Assembly: GCA_023145485.1 (NCBI GenBank)
Contig: JAGLDT010000002.1
Coordinates: 1-7,593 of the forward strand
Direction: 5' to 3'
Length of the DNA stretch: 7,593 bases
Source: Cocleimonas sp.
GTDB lineage: Bacteria; Pseudomonadota; Gammaproteobacteria; Thiotrichales; Thiotrichaceae
Shown: one piece after another, positions 1 to 6,031 of the stretch
Position numbering within the stretch: the stretch's first letter is position 1
How the letters are laid out: the number at the start of each line of letters is the position of its first letter
Notes under the pieces: generated by a model
The model's input: only the letters and a program-made list of their open reading frames with translations
What the model was told of the DNA's origin: nothing
Databases searched by the model: none
Translations under genes and position numbers: made by a program

Positions 1-17
1 TGTACGGAAAAACTTGA

Positions 18-88
18 CCACTACATATCTCCTAGATGGGGTGAAAAAATAAAGTATAGGTTTTTTCACCCCACTTATTTACTCCTAG
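18..88 (-). promoter_or_regulatory. Repeat-framed candidate leftward promoter and translation start
   Basis: A gapped direct repeat, CCACT-N6-CTCCTAG, occurs at 18-35 and 71-88, with 12 of 18 bases fixed and an AT-rich variable centre. Between and partly overlapping the copies lies a perfect 13-bp inverted repeat, 37-49 and 61-73, with an 11-base loop. On the minus strand the loop contains TATACT (53-58), a 5/6 match to a sigma70 -10 box; the -35 position is poor. Further left on the same strand, AGGAG (29-33) precedes a GTG at 19-21 by 7 bases. The frame from that GTG stays open for the seven codons (VVKFFRT) left before the window edge. I infer an operator-covered promoter for a gene reading out of the window. 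The sequence shows the repeats; the promoter and gene are inference. Confidence 0.35.
37..73. repeat. 13-bp perfect inverted repeat
   Basis: The arms are 37-49 (TGGGGTGAAAAAA) and 61-73 (TTTTTTCACCCCA), separated by 11 bases. The stem is GC-rich only at its base, and neither side is followed by a T-tract, so it does not fit an intrinsic terminator. A dimeric repressor or recombinase site, or an RNA hairpin in a leader, fits better. Confidence 0.8.
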
Positions 89-105
89 TTTTTCGCGGTT
101 TGTGG

Positions 106-204
106 CGAACTATTACGAACAAAAAAATAATAGAACAGACACAAAAAAGCCCGCTAGACTGCGGGCTTATCGACTTTTTCGAACCGTTACGAACGATAAC
201 GAAT
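106..204. repeat. 10-bp phased CGAAC direct repeats flanking the tRNA terminator
   Basis: The pentamer CGAAC (last copy CGAAT) starts at 106, 116, 180, 190 and 200. Within each cluster the spacing is exactly 10 bp, about one helical turn. The units approximate CGAACNNTTA, and the 15-mers at 106-120 and 180-194 agree at 13 of 15 bases. The two clusters flank the terminator hairpin. Direct repeats of this size next to a tRNA 3' end resemble integrase arm-type sites or other iteron-like protein sites; the function is inference. Confidence 0.5.
143..168 (-). terminator. Intrinsic terminator of the tpiA-secG-tRNA-Leu transcript
   Basis: An 8-bp perfect stem (147-154 with 161-168, AAGCCCGC/GCGGGCTT) with a six-base loop is followed on the minus strand by a T-run (complement of A143-A148). 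It lies 45 bases beyond the tRNA CCA end, where the leftward transcript should stop. On the plus strand the stem is followed by TATCGACTTTTT, so weak bidirectional activity is possible. Confidence 0.85.
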
Positions 205-212
205 TCTTATAT

Positions 213-297
213 TGGTGCCGATGGCCGGAGTCGAACCGGCACTGCTTGCGCAACACGCCCCTCAAGCGTGCGTGTCTACCAATTTCACCACATCGGC
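213..297 (-). tRNA. tRNA-Leu, anticodon GAG
   Basis: Read on the minus strand this is a complete type II tRNA. The 7-bp acceptor stem pairs 291-297 with 217-223, the discriminator A is at 216, and the CCA end is encoded at 213-215. The D-arm has GTGGTGAAATTGGTAGAC. The anticodon stem CACGC/GCGTG encloses loop TTGAGGG, with anticodon GAG at 261-263. The long variable arm TGC-GCAA-GCA is typical of tRNA-Leu, and the T-arm is GCCGG-TTCGACT-CCGGC. GAG reads CUC and CUU codons. The gene begins 22 bases after the secG stop and is probably processed from the same transcript. In E. coli the matching gene, leuU, also follows secG. Confidence 0.96.
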
Positions 298-319
298 ATA
301 TTCTTTATGTCACCCTACG

Positions 320-805
320 TTATTGAGGAACATCAGCAGGTGCTGTTGTTTCTTTTGCAGGGTTTTCAATAGTAGCTGGTGGAACGTCAGCAGGAGTAGC
401 TCCTTCTTTTGTTGGTGCTACCATCTTGGTCTCAGTTTTTTCAGGGTTTCCAACATTGGTTGGTACATCTGAAGGTGCTACGGGTTCAGCTATTGGGGCG
501 GGTTTTATTTTTCTTGGTTGTTCTATAGGTACAACGGTTTTATCTGCAGAGAAGGTATTTGAGTCTCCACGATGTGCTACTAGCCATGCTAATGCTAATG
601 AATTAGCAAAAAAGACAGCAGCTAATACTCCCGTAGAACGGCTGAGGAAGTTACTTGAACCACGTGAACCAAAAACTGTTCCTGATGAACCGCCACCGAA
701 AGCTGCACCTGCATCTGCTCCCTTGCCATGTTGTATTAAGACAAGACCAATAATCGACAAGGCTACGATGATCTGGACAATAAGTAAAATATTGTAAACA
801 AACAT
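320..805 (-). CDS. secG: SecG, protein-export membrane protein, with a Pro/Ala-rich tail
   Basis: SecG is the small auxiliary subunit of the SecYEG inner-membrane channel and helps SecA-driven preprotein movement. Two membrane segments are visible, about residues 4-23 and 59-77. Between them is the conserved cytoplasmic loop with LIQHGKGADAGAAFGGG (23-39) and FGSRGSSNFLSR (45-56). The protein is 161 residues against about 110 in E. coli. The excess is a low-complexity tail from about residue 82, rich in P, A, E, T and V, with PSDVP at 111-115 and PADVP at 138-142 and 156-160. The start follows tpiA by 32 bases with only a weak AGAAAA-type ribosome site, suggesting co-transcription with tpiA. 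The tRNA-Leu lies directly downstream. Identity is secure; the role of the tail is unknown. Confidence 0.96.
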   Translation of the reverse strand: MFVYNILLIVQIIVALSIIGLVLIQHGKGADAGAAFGGGSSGTVFGSRGSSNFLSRSTGVLAAVFFANSLALAWLVAHRGDSNTFSADKTVVPIEQPRKIKPAPIAEPVAPSDVPTNVGNPEKTETKMVAPTKEGATPADVPPATIENPAKETTAPADVPQ

Positions 806-837
806 AATTATAGTTTTTCTAAGTGTTTATAAAAAGA

Positions 838-1587
838 TTAGCCAGCTTTACAAATGGCTAGAAAATCCTCAGGCTTTAGTGATGCGCCACCAATTAGGCC
901 ACCATCAATATCTGCCATTCCAAGTAAGTCATTTGCATTGCCAGCATTCATACTGCCACCGTATAAAATTTGTACTTTATTAGCGATATCAGCATCCATT
1001 GTTGCTATCTTCTCACGGATAAATTTGTGAACATCCTGTGCTTGCTCTGGTGTTGCTGTCATCCCTGTCCCGATAGCCCATACTGGTTCGTAAGCTATAA
1101 CAGCATCTGCTAAAGATTCGACACCTTCTTGGTCAAGAACAGCGTCGAGTTGACGAGCAACCACTTCTTCTGTAATGCCTTGCTCTCTTTCTTCTAATGA
1201 CTCACCAAGACAGAGGATAGGTGTCATGCCTGCATTTCTTGCTGCTGCATATTTATTAGCAGTATCCGCATCTTGCTCACCATAAATGCTACGACGTTCT
1301 GAGTGACCAACAATAACGTATTGACAGGAAAAGTCATTCAGCATAGAAGCTGAAATCTCACCTGTATACGCTCCTGCTTCATATTCAGAAATATTCTCTG
1401 CGCCAAAACCAATGTCACTATCTACGAGTTGCTCAGAGACCAAAGGAATATAAATAGAAGGCGCGCAAACAACAACTTTAGTATTTTCAACATCTGACAT
1501 TCCCGCAGAAATACCACTTAATAAGGATTGAATGCTTTCTTTTGAACCATTCATTTTCCAGTTTCCAGCAACCAGTGTCTGACGCAT
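838..1587 (-). CDS. tpiA: Triose-phosphate isomerase
   Basis: This enzyme interconverts dihydroxyacetone phosphate and glyceraldehyde 3-phosphate in glycolysis and gluconeogenesis in the cytosol. The 249-residue product is close to the family norm of about 250. The catalytic set is intact: Lys11 in NWKMNG, His95 in VIVGHSERR and Glu167 in AYEPVW, followed by the flexible phosphate-binding loop AIGTG (171-175). The phosphate-binding C-terminal stretches YGGSMNAGNA (from 209) and GGLIGGASL (229-237) are also present. I chose the ATG at 1585-1587 because AGGGG (1596-1600) lies eight bases upstream and family homology begins at MRQTLVAGNWK. The open frame runs 32 codons further upstream, but that part looks like untranslated leader. 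It leads the tpiA-secG-tRNA-Leu unit. Confidence 0.98.
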   Translation of the reverse strand: MRQTLVAGNWKMNGSKESIQSLLSGISAGMSDVENTKVVVCAPSIYIPLVSEQLVDSDIGFGAENISEYEAGAYTGEISASMLNDFSCQYVIVGHSERRSIYGEQDADTANKYAAARNAGMTPILCLGESLEEREQGITEEVVARQLDAVLDQEGVESLADAVIAYEPVWAIGTGMTATPEQAQDVHKFIREKIATMDADIANKVQILYGGSMNAGNANDLLGMADIDGGLIGGASLKPEDFLAICKAG

Positions 1588-1630
1588 TTTAATTACCCCT
1601 AAATCTGTTGTTATAGAAGACTCATTAAAT

Positions 1631-1683
1631 CTTCCGTTAAAATTCAATCGCGGAAGCCTACAGTTTGCTAACGCAGAATGCAA
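1631..1683 (-). promoter_or_regulatory. Candidate tpiA promoter with leader hairpin
   Basis: On the minus strand, TTGCAT (1678-1683) and TAGGCT (1655-1660) are separated by 17 bases, a weak sigma70-like pair. Just downstream, CTTCCG (1651-1656) and CGGAAG (1631-1636) could form a 6-bp hairpin in the tpiA leader with a 14-base loop. Both boxes match the consensus only partly, so this is tentative. Confidence 0.25.
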
Positions 1684-1717
1684 TTTTTTTGTTGCTTTTA
1701 ATGGATTTTATAGAACA

Positions 1718-1742
1718 AATCTGACAGATTCCCCAGACTCTG
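1718..1742. repeat. Two small palindromes in the tpiA/CPBP divergent region
   Basis: AATCTG-A-CAGATT (1718-1730) is a perfect 13-bp interrupted palindrome. It is followed after three bases by CAGA-C-TCTG (1734-1742), also perfect. They sit upstream of both divergent genes and 19 or more bases before the CPBP start, a plausible operator position. A TATAGA (1709-1714) lies next to them on the plus strand, without a convincing -35 box. Confidence 0.45.
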
Positions 1743-1760
1743 ACTAAATAGCGGTAAGAC

Positions 1761-2504
1761 ATGATGATAAATGAAGATAAATCAAAGAGTAAATATTGGG
1801 GATTAGGTGCGACAATTGCCTTTAGTTTATTAATACTATTAGCATTTATCGCAACCCAGACGATTACTTTTATACTTTATGCTAGGAATAAATTTTCTGA
1901 ACATCCCTCAACAGACGAGATTACTTTTTTTAATTCATTATTAAGTAACGGTGATGCAATCAGTATCGTTGAAATTTCTGCAACCATTGTGGGAATAGCA
2001 ATAACGTTTCTGTTTATTCTTTTGCATAAACGACAGAGTATTGAAGAGTATCTTCACCTTTATCCTATTAGCATTAGCAATTTATTGAAATACTTAACTA
2101 TCATGCTAATTGCTCTTGTTTTTATGGGTATCGCTTCCTCATTAACAGACCACCCTACCCCGCAAATAATGCTTGATATTTATCATAGCGCCAAACAACC
2201 TGCTTTACTAATTTTTGCACTGATTATTGCGGCACCTTTTTTTGAAGAAATTTTATTTCGTGGTTTTTTATTTGAAGGTTTACGGCATTCATCCGTTGGT
2301 TTTGTCGGTGCAGCAATGATTACATCTGCAGTATGGGCTGGTATCCATCTGCAGTATGGTCTATATGAGATAGTGACTATCTTTTTCATTGGCTTAATTT
2401 TCGCCTACGCCAAGGCAAAAACAGACTCACTTTATATTCCTATTGCGATGCATTCTTTTATGAATTTTGCGGCAATAGTGGAAATTGAGTTAAATTTAGG
2501 CTAA
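1761..2504 (+). CDS. CPBP-family intramembrane metalloprotease (CAAX protease/Abi family)
   Basis: A polytopic membrane protein of 247 residues with hydrophobic segments at about 13-38, 67-88, 107-125, 147-160, 180-195 and 203-217. The family signature is present: paired glutamates E162-E163 with R167 (FFEEILFRGF), then H196 (WAGIHLQY), then H231 and N235 (HSFMN). These residues form the metal-dependent active site in the CPBP/Rce1 family. Bacterial members are linked variously to bacteriocin immunity, prenyl-type proteolysis or regulated proteolysis; nothing here identifies the substrate. Two ATG codons stand in tandem (1761 and 1764). The GGTAAG-like ribosome site (1753-1758) is nearer ideal spacing for the second. 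The gene is divergent from tpiA, and pepA follows after 87 bases. Confidence 0.9.
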   Translation: MMINEDKSKSKYWGLGATIAFSLLILLAFIATQTITFILYARNKFSEHPSTDEITFFNSLLSNGDAISIVEISATIVGIAITFLFILLHKRQSIEEYLHLYPISISNLLKYLTIMLIALVFMGIASSLTDHPTPQIMLDIYHSAKQPALLIFALIIAAPFFEEILFRGFLFEGLRHSSVGFVGAAMITSAVWAGIHLQYGLYEIVTIFFIGLIFAYAKAKTDSLYIPIAMHSFMNFAAIVEIELNLG

Positions 2505-2569
2505 ATATAGTATTTGCATTGATCCCACCAAATTTATGCTGGCTGTGCAAAACACTTTAAAAAATAAAA

Positions 2570-2580
2570 TATAATGAGAG
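2570..2580 (+). promoter_or_regulatory. TATAAT box and adjacent GAGAG upstream of pepA
   Basis: TATAAT (2570-2575) is a perfect -10 hexamer in a very AT-rich stretch, and TAAAAT (2565-2570) overlaps it. No good -35 box is seen at 16-18 bases. GAGAG (2576-2580) is the only ribosome-site-like sequence before the pepA ATG, 11 bases away. If TATAAT is used, transcription would begin near 2582 and exclude the GAGAG. So at most one of the two assignments is likely to hold for a single transcript. Confidence 0.35.
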
Positions 2581-2591
2581 AATAACATCGA

Positions 2592-4070
2592 ATGAACTAC
2601 AGCTTACTCACATCCACTAATCCTGCTGAAATAAAATCTGACTGCATCGCAGTTTCAATTTTTACTAATAAACAGTTATCAACAGCAGCAAGGCAACTGG
2701 ATAATGCCATTGATGGCATTATTAGCAAGTTTCTAAGTATTGCTGATTTTTCAGGTAAGTGTGGACAGTCTCATTTGCTTTATACAAATACGGGGCAATG
2801 CTCCTGTATACTGTTAGTAGGCTGTGGCAAAGAAAATGAGTTTAATCAGGAAACAGCTTGTACTGTGATTAAGAAAGCGAGTAAAAAAATAGCAGAGACT
2901 TCAGCTAAACATGCAACGCTTTTTTTATTAGACACCTTATCTGAGCGAATTATTTGTGAGCAATCAATGCGACAAAGTATTTTGACTTTTTCGGATAGTA
3001 TCTACAGCTTTAACAAATACAAGAGTACACCTAAAGAAGAAGCAAAACTTGAACAAGTTTGCATGGCCTTTACTACCGAGCCACCCTGCGATGTTACTAA
3101 GATGCTAGCAGAGGGTAAGGCAATTGCAAAAGGTATGCATTTATCACGAGATCTTGCCAATCAACCTGGGAATGTTTGCACACCTACCTTTATGGCTGAA
3201 ACAGCACAGTCACTTGGTCGTCAATATGACTCGATTAGTGTTGATGTTCTTGATGAGGATGATATGCAAGCACTTGGCATGGGCGCTTTTCTTTCTGTTA
3301 GCAAGGGAAGCAAAGAGCCAGGAAAAATGATTGTATTGCATTATAAAGGTACCGACAACTCAAACCGACCGATTGCTCTAGTTGGTAAAGGGGTGACTTT
3401 TGATACAGGTGGGATTTCTCTCAAACCTGGTTCCAATATGGATGAAATGAAGTTTGATATGTGTGGTGCAGCGAGTGTTATGGGGACAATAAATGCTTGC
3501 GCTGAAATGCAATTGCCAATTAATCTAGTAGCGGTATTAGCGACAGCAGAGAACATGCCGAGCAGTCAGGCAACTAAACCTGGCGATATTGTCACCTCAA
3601 TGTCAGGGAAAACCATTGAGGTGCTAAATACCGATGCAGAAGGCAGGTTAGTACTTTGTGATGCGTTGACCTATGTCGGTCGTTATAATCCTGAGATTGT
3701 CATTGATACTGCAACACTAACGGGCGCTTGTGTCGTTGCCCTAGGTCATCATATTAGTGCTGTATTAGCTAATAGTGATGAGCTTGCCAGAGACCTCATT
3801 GATGCTGGAAATGAAATTAATGATAAAACATGGCAATTGCCAATGAATGAGTCCTATACCAAACAGCTTAAAAGTTCGTTTGCAGATTTGGGGAATATTG
3901 GAGGTCCAGGTGCTGGGGCGATTACCGCTGGATGTTTTTTAAGTAAATTTGCCGAAGATTATGAATGGGCGCATATCGACATTGCAGGAACGGCATGGAA
4001 AGGGAAAAATGCAACAGGTCGTCCTGTCCCTCTTTTGTCACAATACCTTATTAATAAAGCCAGCAATTGA
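2592..4070 (+). CDS. pepA: Leucyl aminopeptidase, family M17
   Basis: A cytosolic di-metal aminopeptidase that removes N-terminal residues from peptides. In E. coli, PepA also binds DNA in Xer recombination and carAB control. The product is 492 residues against about 503 in E. coli. The C-terminal catalytic domain has all five metal ligands: K266 and D271 (VGKGVTFDTGG), D289 (MKFDMCG), and D348 and E350 in the M17 signature NTDAEGRL. The catalytic pair K278 and R352 is also present. The N-terminal domain (about 1-160) is divergent, as is common. The ATG at 2592 is the first of the frame. The stop falls five bases before the preferred holC start, a gene pair conserved in proteobacteria. Whether the DNA-binding role is kept cannot be told. 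Confidence 0.97.
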   Translation: MNYSLLTSTNPAEIKSDCIAVSIFTNKQLSTAARQLDNAIDGIISKFLSIADFSGKCGQSHLLYTNTGQCSCILLVGCGKENEFNQETACTVIKKASKKIAETSAKHATLFLLDTLSERIICEQSMRQSILTFSDSIYSFNKYKSTPKEEAKLEQVCMAFTTEPPCDVTKMLAEGKAIAKGMHLSRDLANQPGNVCTPTFMAETAQSLGRQYDSISVDVLDEDDMQALGMGAFLSVSKGSKEPGKMIVLHYKGTDNSNRPIALVGKGVTFDTGGISLKPGSNMDEMKFDMCGAASVMGTINACAEMQLPINLVAVLATAENMPSSQATKPGDIVTSMSGKTIEVLNTDAEGRLVLCDALTYVGRYNPEIVIDTATLTGACVVALGHHISAVLANSDELARDLIDAGNEINDKTWQLPMNESYTKQLKSSFADLGNIGGPGAGAITAGCFLSKFAEDYEWAHIDIAGTAWKGKNATGRPVPLLSQYLINKASN

Positions 4071-4075
4071 TTTTA

Positions 4076-4510
4076 ATGACCAAAATTAATTTTTATGCAG
4101 GAAAAAGCAATACACTACGTGGCAGAATACTCTTGGCCTGCCGCATAGTGCAAAAGGCACGAGAGCATAAATTGCAGGTGCATATTCATACCGATGGTTA
4201 CAACACCACAAAACAAATGGATGAGATGCTTTGGATATGGAATGACACCAGCTTTATTCCCCATATCAGTGATATTACAACCGATCTTGCGGGTACTTTT
4301 GAGGAACCTGTTAGTATTGGTAGCACCTATCCACCCATGACCCATTTTGATTATCTTATTAATCTTTCTAATCAAACACCTGGCTTCTTTTCCCGCTATC
4401 AAACGGTAGCTGAGATTATCGATCAAAGTGAAACAATATTGACCGCTGGTCGTGAACGTTATTCATTTTATAAAAACAAGGGCTATACTCTAAATTATTA
4501 TCAGCTTTAG
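4076..4510 (+). CDS. holC: DNA polymerase III chi subunit
   Basis: Chi pairs with psi (HolD) in the clamp-loader complex and links the replicase to single-strand-binding protein. The 144-residue product matches the roughly 147 of E. coli HolC. Family features include the opening KINFYAGKSN, a helix RILLACRIVQKAREH, the stretch DEMLWIW followed by FIPH, and a C-terminal RERYSFYKNKGYTL. I chose the ATG at 4076. An in-frame TTG at 4067 overlaps the pepA stop, but the ATG fits the family N-terminus better. Neither has a strong ribosome site, so translation is probably coupled to pepA. In many gammaproteobacteria valS follows holC; it is not present here. Confidence 0.93.
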   Translation: MTKINFYAGKSNTLRGRILLACRIVQKAREHKLQVHIHTDGYNTTKQMDEMLWIWNDTSFIPHISDITTDLAGTFEEPVSIGSTYPPMTHFDYLINLSNQTPGFFSRYQTVAEIIDQSETILTAGRERYSFYKNKGYTLNYYQL

Positions 4511-4528
4511 AGTATATTTCCCCCGATT

Positions 4529-4846
4529 ATGTCTAGCCCAGATAACCCTACATTAATCCCCGTTATATCCGACCTTGTCGTTCCGGGTGATCCGCTTCTT
4601 AAAAAAGAGGCCTATGAAAAAATGTCCGCAGAATCCGCTTATGCAGATAACTTAAATCAACGTATTAATGAGTTAGAATCTGCGATTGGGCAAGATGATA
4701 TGACATCACTTAGTCGCGCCTATGCGATTCGAGAAGAAGCGAGCCGTGCTAAGTATCATAAAAGTGATTATTCTGATGATCAATCGGAGAGTCAAGATGA
4801 ATCAATAACCGACACAGAAATTAAGAGCGATTCAACGCAAAAATAA
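4529..4846 (+). CDS. Small acidic protein of unknown function, downstream of holC
   Basis: I do not assign a function. The 105-residue product has a short N-terminal stretch LIPVISDLVVPGDP (9-22), a predicted helical or coiled-coil middle (about 24-74, including NQRINELESAI), and a disordered acidic tail rich in D, E and S (from about 79). There is no signal peptide or membrane segment, so it is probably cytosolic. It begins 18 bases after holC with no evident ribosome site, and AGAG at 4509-4512 is too far. Small proteins with an 'IPVLT/IPVIS...G' opening are found between holC and valS in other gammaproteobacteria, as I recall. This may be one of them, which would suggest a link to replication only by position. 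Its stop directly abuts the stop of the convergent gene. Confidence 0.7.
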   Translation: MSSPDNPTLIPVISDLVVPGDPLLKKEAYEKMSAESAYADNLNQRINELESAIGQDDMTSLSRAYAIREEASRAKYHKSDYSDDQSESQDESITDTEIKSDSTQK

Positions 4847-6031
4847 CTAAAAATACTTCTGCAACTCAATCTGAATAAAGCCATCTTTTTTGATATTACT
4901 CAGCGGATCTTTATCATCAATATCCATATAGGTTTGTGCTTCTATATTGAGTTTTAAGCCGTTAGCAATACGGCGACTGCCTTCCACTCGAAACACTTTG
5001 CTCTGATTATTTAAATCAACAAAAGTGCCTGCTAAAAACTCGGTTGCATCCACATCATTTAAACTAAAGCGCGCACCAAGAAATAGATCATTCTGAAAGG
5101 GGGCGTTAAGTACCTTACCACGCGAGTCATGGTGATATTCTGCTAACAAACCAAGATCTGCGCCACTGTCAGTAATCGCGGGGAGTGCATATTCAAAGCC
5201 ACCTACTACGGCATTATAGTTTTCTTGTTTCGTTTCTCTATTAACCGCTTCAAGCTTCCACAGCCATGCCTCACCTGTGTATTGTAAGTCTAAACCAACC
5301 TGTGTTAGTAAGGGATAATGCTGTTTTAGTACACCGTTGGCTAAGTCTGGCGTTAATTGAGGCGCACGTGATGTACCATCGAAATAGCTTAACCCTACTT
5401 CTATTTCATCAAAGGTGTGGTTTAAGCGCACCGCATAGTCAATATGCTTCTCTTTTTGCGAGGATTCATAGCTTATATCATTCGTATCAACGGGGAATCC
5501 ACCCCGAAAACGTCCTTTAGTACCTGCAAAGGTGCGTTCACGAAAATAAGGTAAAAGATAAAAACTAACCGCGCCATCATCACTAATATGACTCACTTTG
5601 AACATCGGTTGTCCCAGCTTATCTTCACCATCCGCCCCTTCTATAGCATCCGTTTGATTAATAATATCCACTAGATGCTGGGATTCAGTGACGCCCCAGA
5701 AGACTTTGCTAATACCCGCCTGAAACTCCCAGTCACCTTTTGCTACGGTTAAATCAAGCTGACGAATATCACCATGAGTACGTTTAGGGTCTTTTTCATC
5801 CCAACGATAAAATGGAATAAAGGTAAATACATTATGATCATTATCCCATTTGTGCTTGTATTCAGGCTGTAGACTTAAGGATAATCCTCCTGCTTTTTGC
5901 CCTGTATAAGCGGCATCATCAAGAAAATAACGTCCTTCAAGGCTCACGTTCCCAGAAAAATCGCCTGCCTGTGAAAAGACAGGTGCTAATAAGCCTATCG
6001 ATACTATTATATTTCTGTAGTGTTGTTTCAT
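4847..6031 (-). CDS. Predicted outer-membrane beta-barrel protein, 394 residues
   Basis: The N-terminus is a Sec signal peptide (positive KQHYR, hydrophobic core, likely cut after SQA, residue 22). The rest is made of alternating polar and hydrophobic strands with many aromatic residues (EGRYFLDD, FTFIPFYRW, YLLPYFRER, GLLAEYHH). It ends IELQKYF, the C-terminal aromatic typical of proteins assembled by the BAM complex. A conserved-looking block WGVTESQHLVDIINQTD...GEDKLGQP (from about 112) resembles uncharacterised barrels often found near LolA-like lipoprotein-sorting proteins, from memory. The ATG at 6029-6031 gives an ATGA overlap with the upstream methyltransferase, implying translational coupling. 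An in-frame ATG two codons earlier (6037) is the alternative. The substrate or role is unknown. Confidence 0.85.
   Translation of the reverse strand: MKQHYRNIIVSIGLLAPVFSQAGDFSGNVSLEGRYFLDDAAYTGQKAGGLSLSLQPEYKHKWDNDHNVFTFIPFYRWDEKDPKRTHGDIRQLDLTVAKGDWEFQAGISKVFWGVTESQHLVDIINQTDAIEGADGEDKLGQPMFKVSHISDDGAVSFYLLPYFRERTFAGTKGRFRGGFPVDTNDISYESSQKEKHIDYAVRLNHTFDEIEVGLSYFDGTSRAPQLTPDLANGVLKQHYPLLTQVGLDLQYTGEAWLWKLEAVNRETKQENYNAVVGGFEYALPAITDSGADLGLLAEYHHDSRGKVLNAPFQNDLFLGARFSLNDVDATEFLAGTFVDLNNQSKVFRVEGSRRIANGLKLNIEAQTYMDIDDKDPLSNIKKDGFIQIELQKYF

Noticed and set aside
37..73. The 13-bp inverted repeat as a transcription terminator.
   Set aside because: Its U- and A-rich parts are at the loop end of the stem and no T-run follows on either strand. 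A proper terminator for the tRNA unit is already present at 143-168.
100..372. Plus-strand open frame (in fact open from base 1) across the tRNA region.
   Set aside because: It runs antisense through the tRNA-Leu gene, its terminator and the end of secG. No family resemblance or ribosome site was seen.
426..797. Plus-strand open frame of 123 codons.
   Set aside because: It is antisense to secG, and its composition mirrors the repetitive SecG tail.
1588..1683. A 32-codon N-terminal extension of tpiA reaching to 1683.
   Set aside because: The ATG at 1587 has a strong, well-placed AGGGG site, and TpiA homology starts there. The upstream residues resemble no TpiA extension and overlap the leader hairpin.
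2513..2551. TTTGCA/TGCAAA inverted repeat after the CPBP gene as a terminator.
   Set aside because: The arms are only 6 bp with a loop of 27 bases and a weak AT-rich stem, so it is not a credible terminator.
4067..4075. TTG start for holC overlapping the pepA stop.
   Set aside because: The ATG at 4076 gives the expected family N-terminus and length. The TTG adds only MIL and has no ribosome site. It remains possible through coupling.
5266..5520. Plus-strand open frame of 84 codons.
   Set aside because: It is antisense to the 394-residue barrel gene, with no ribosome site or recognisable motif.
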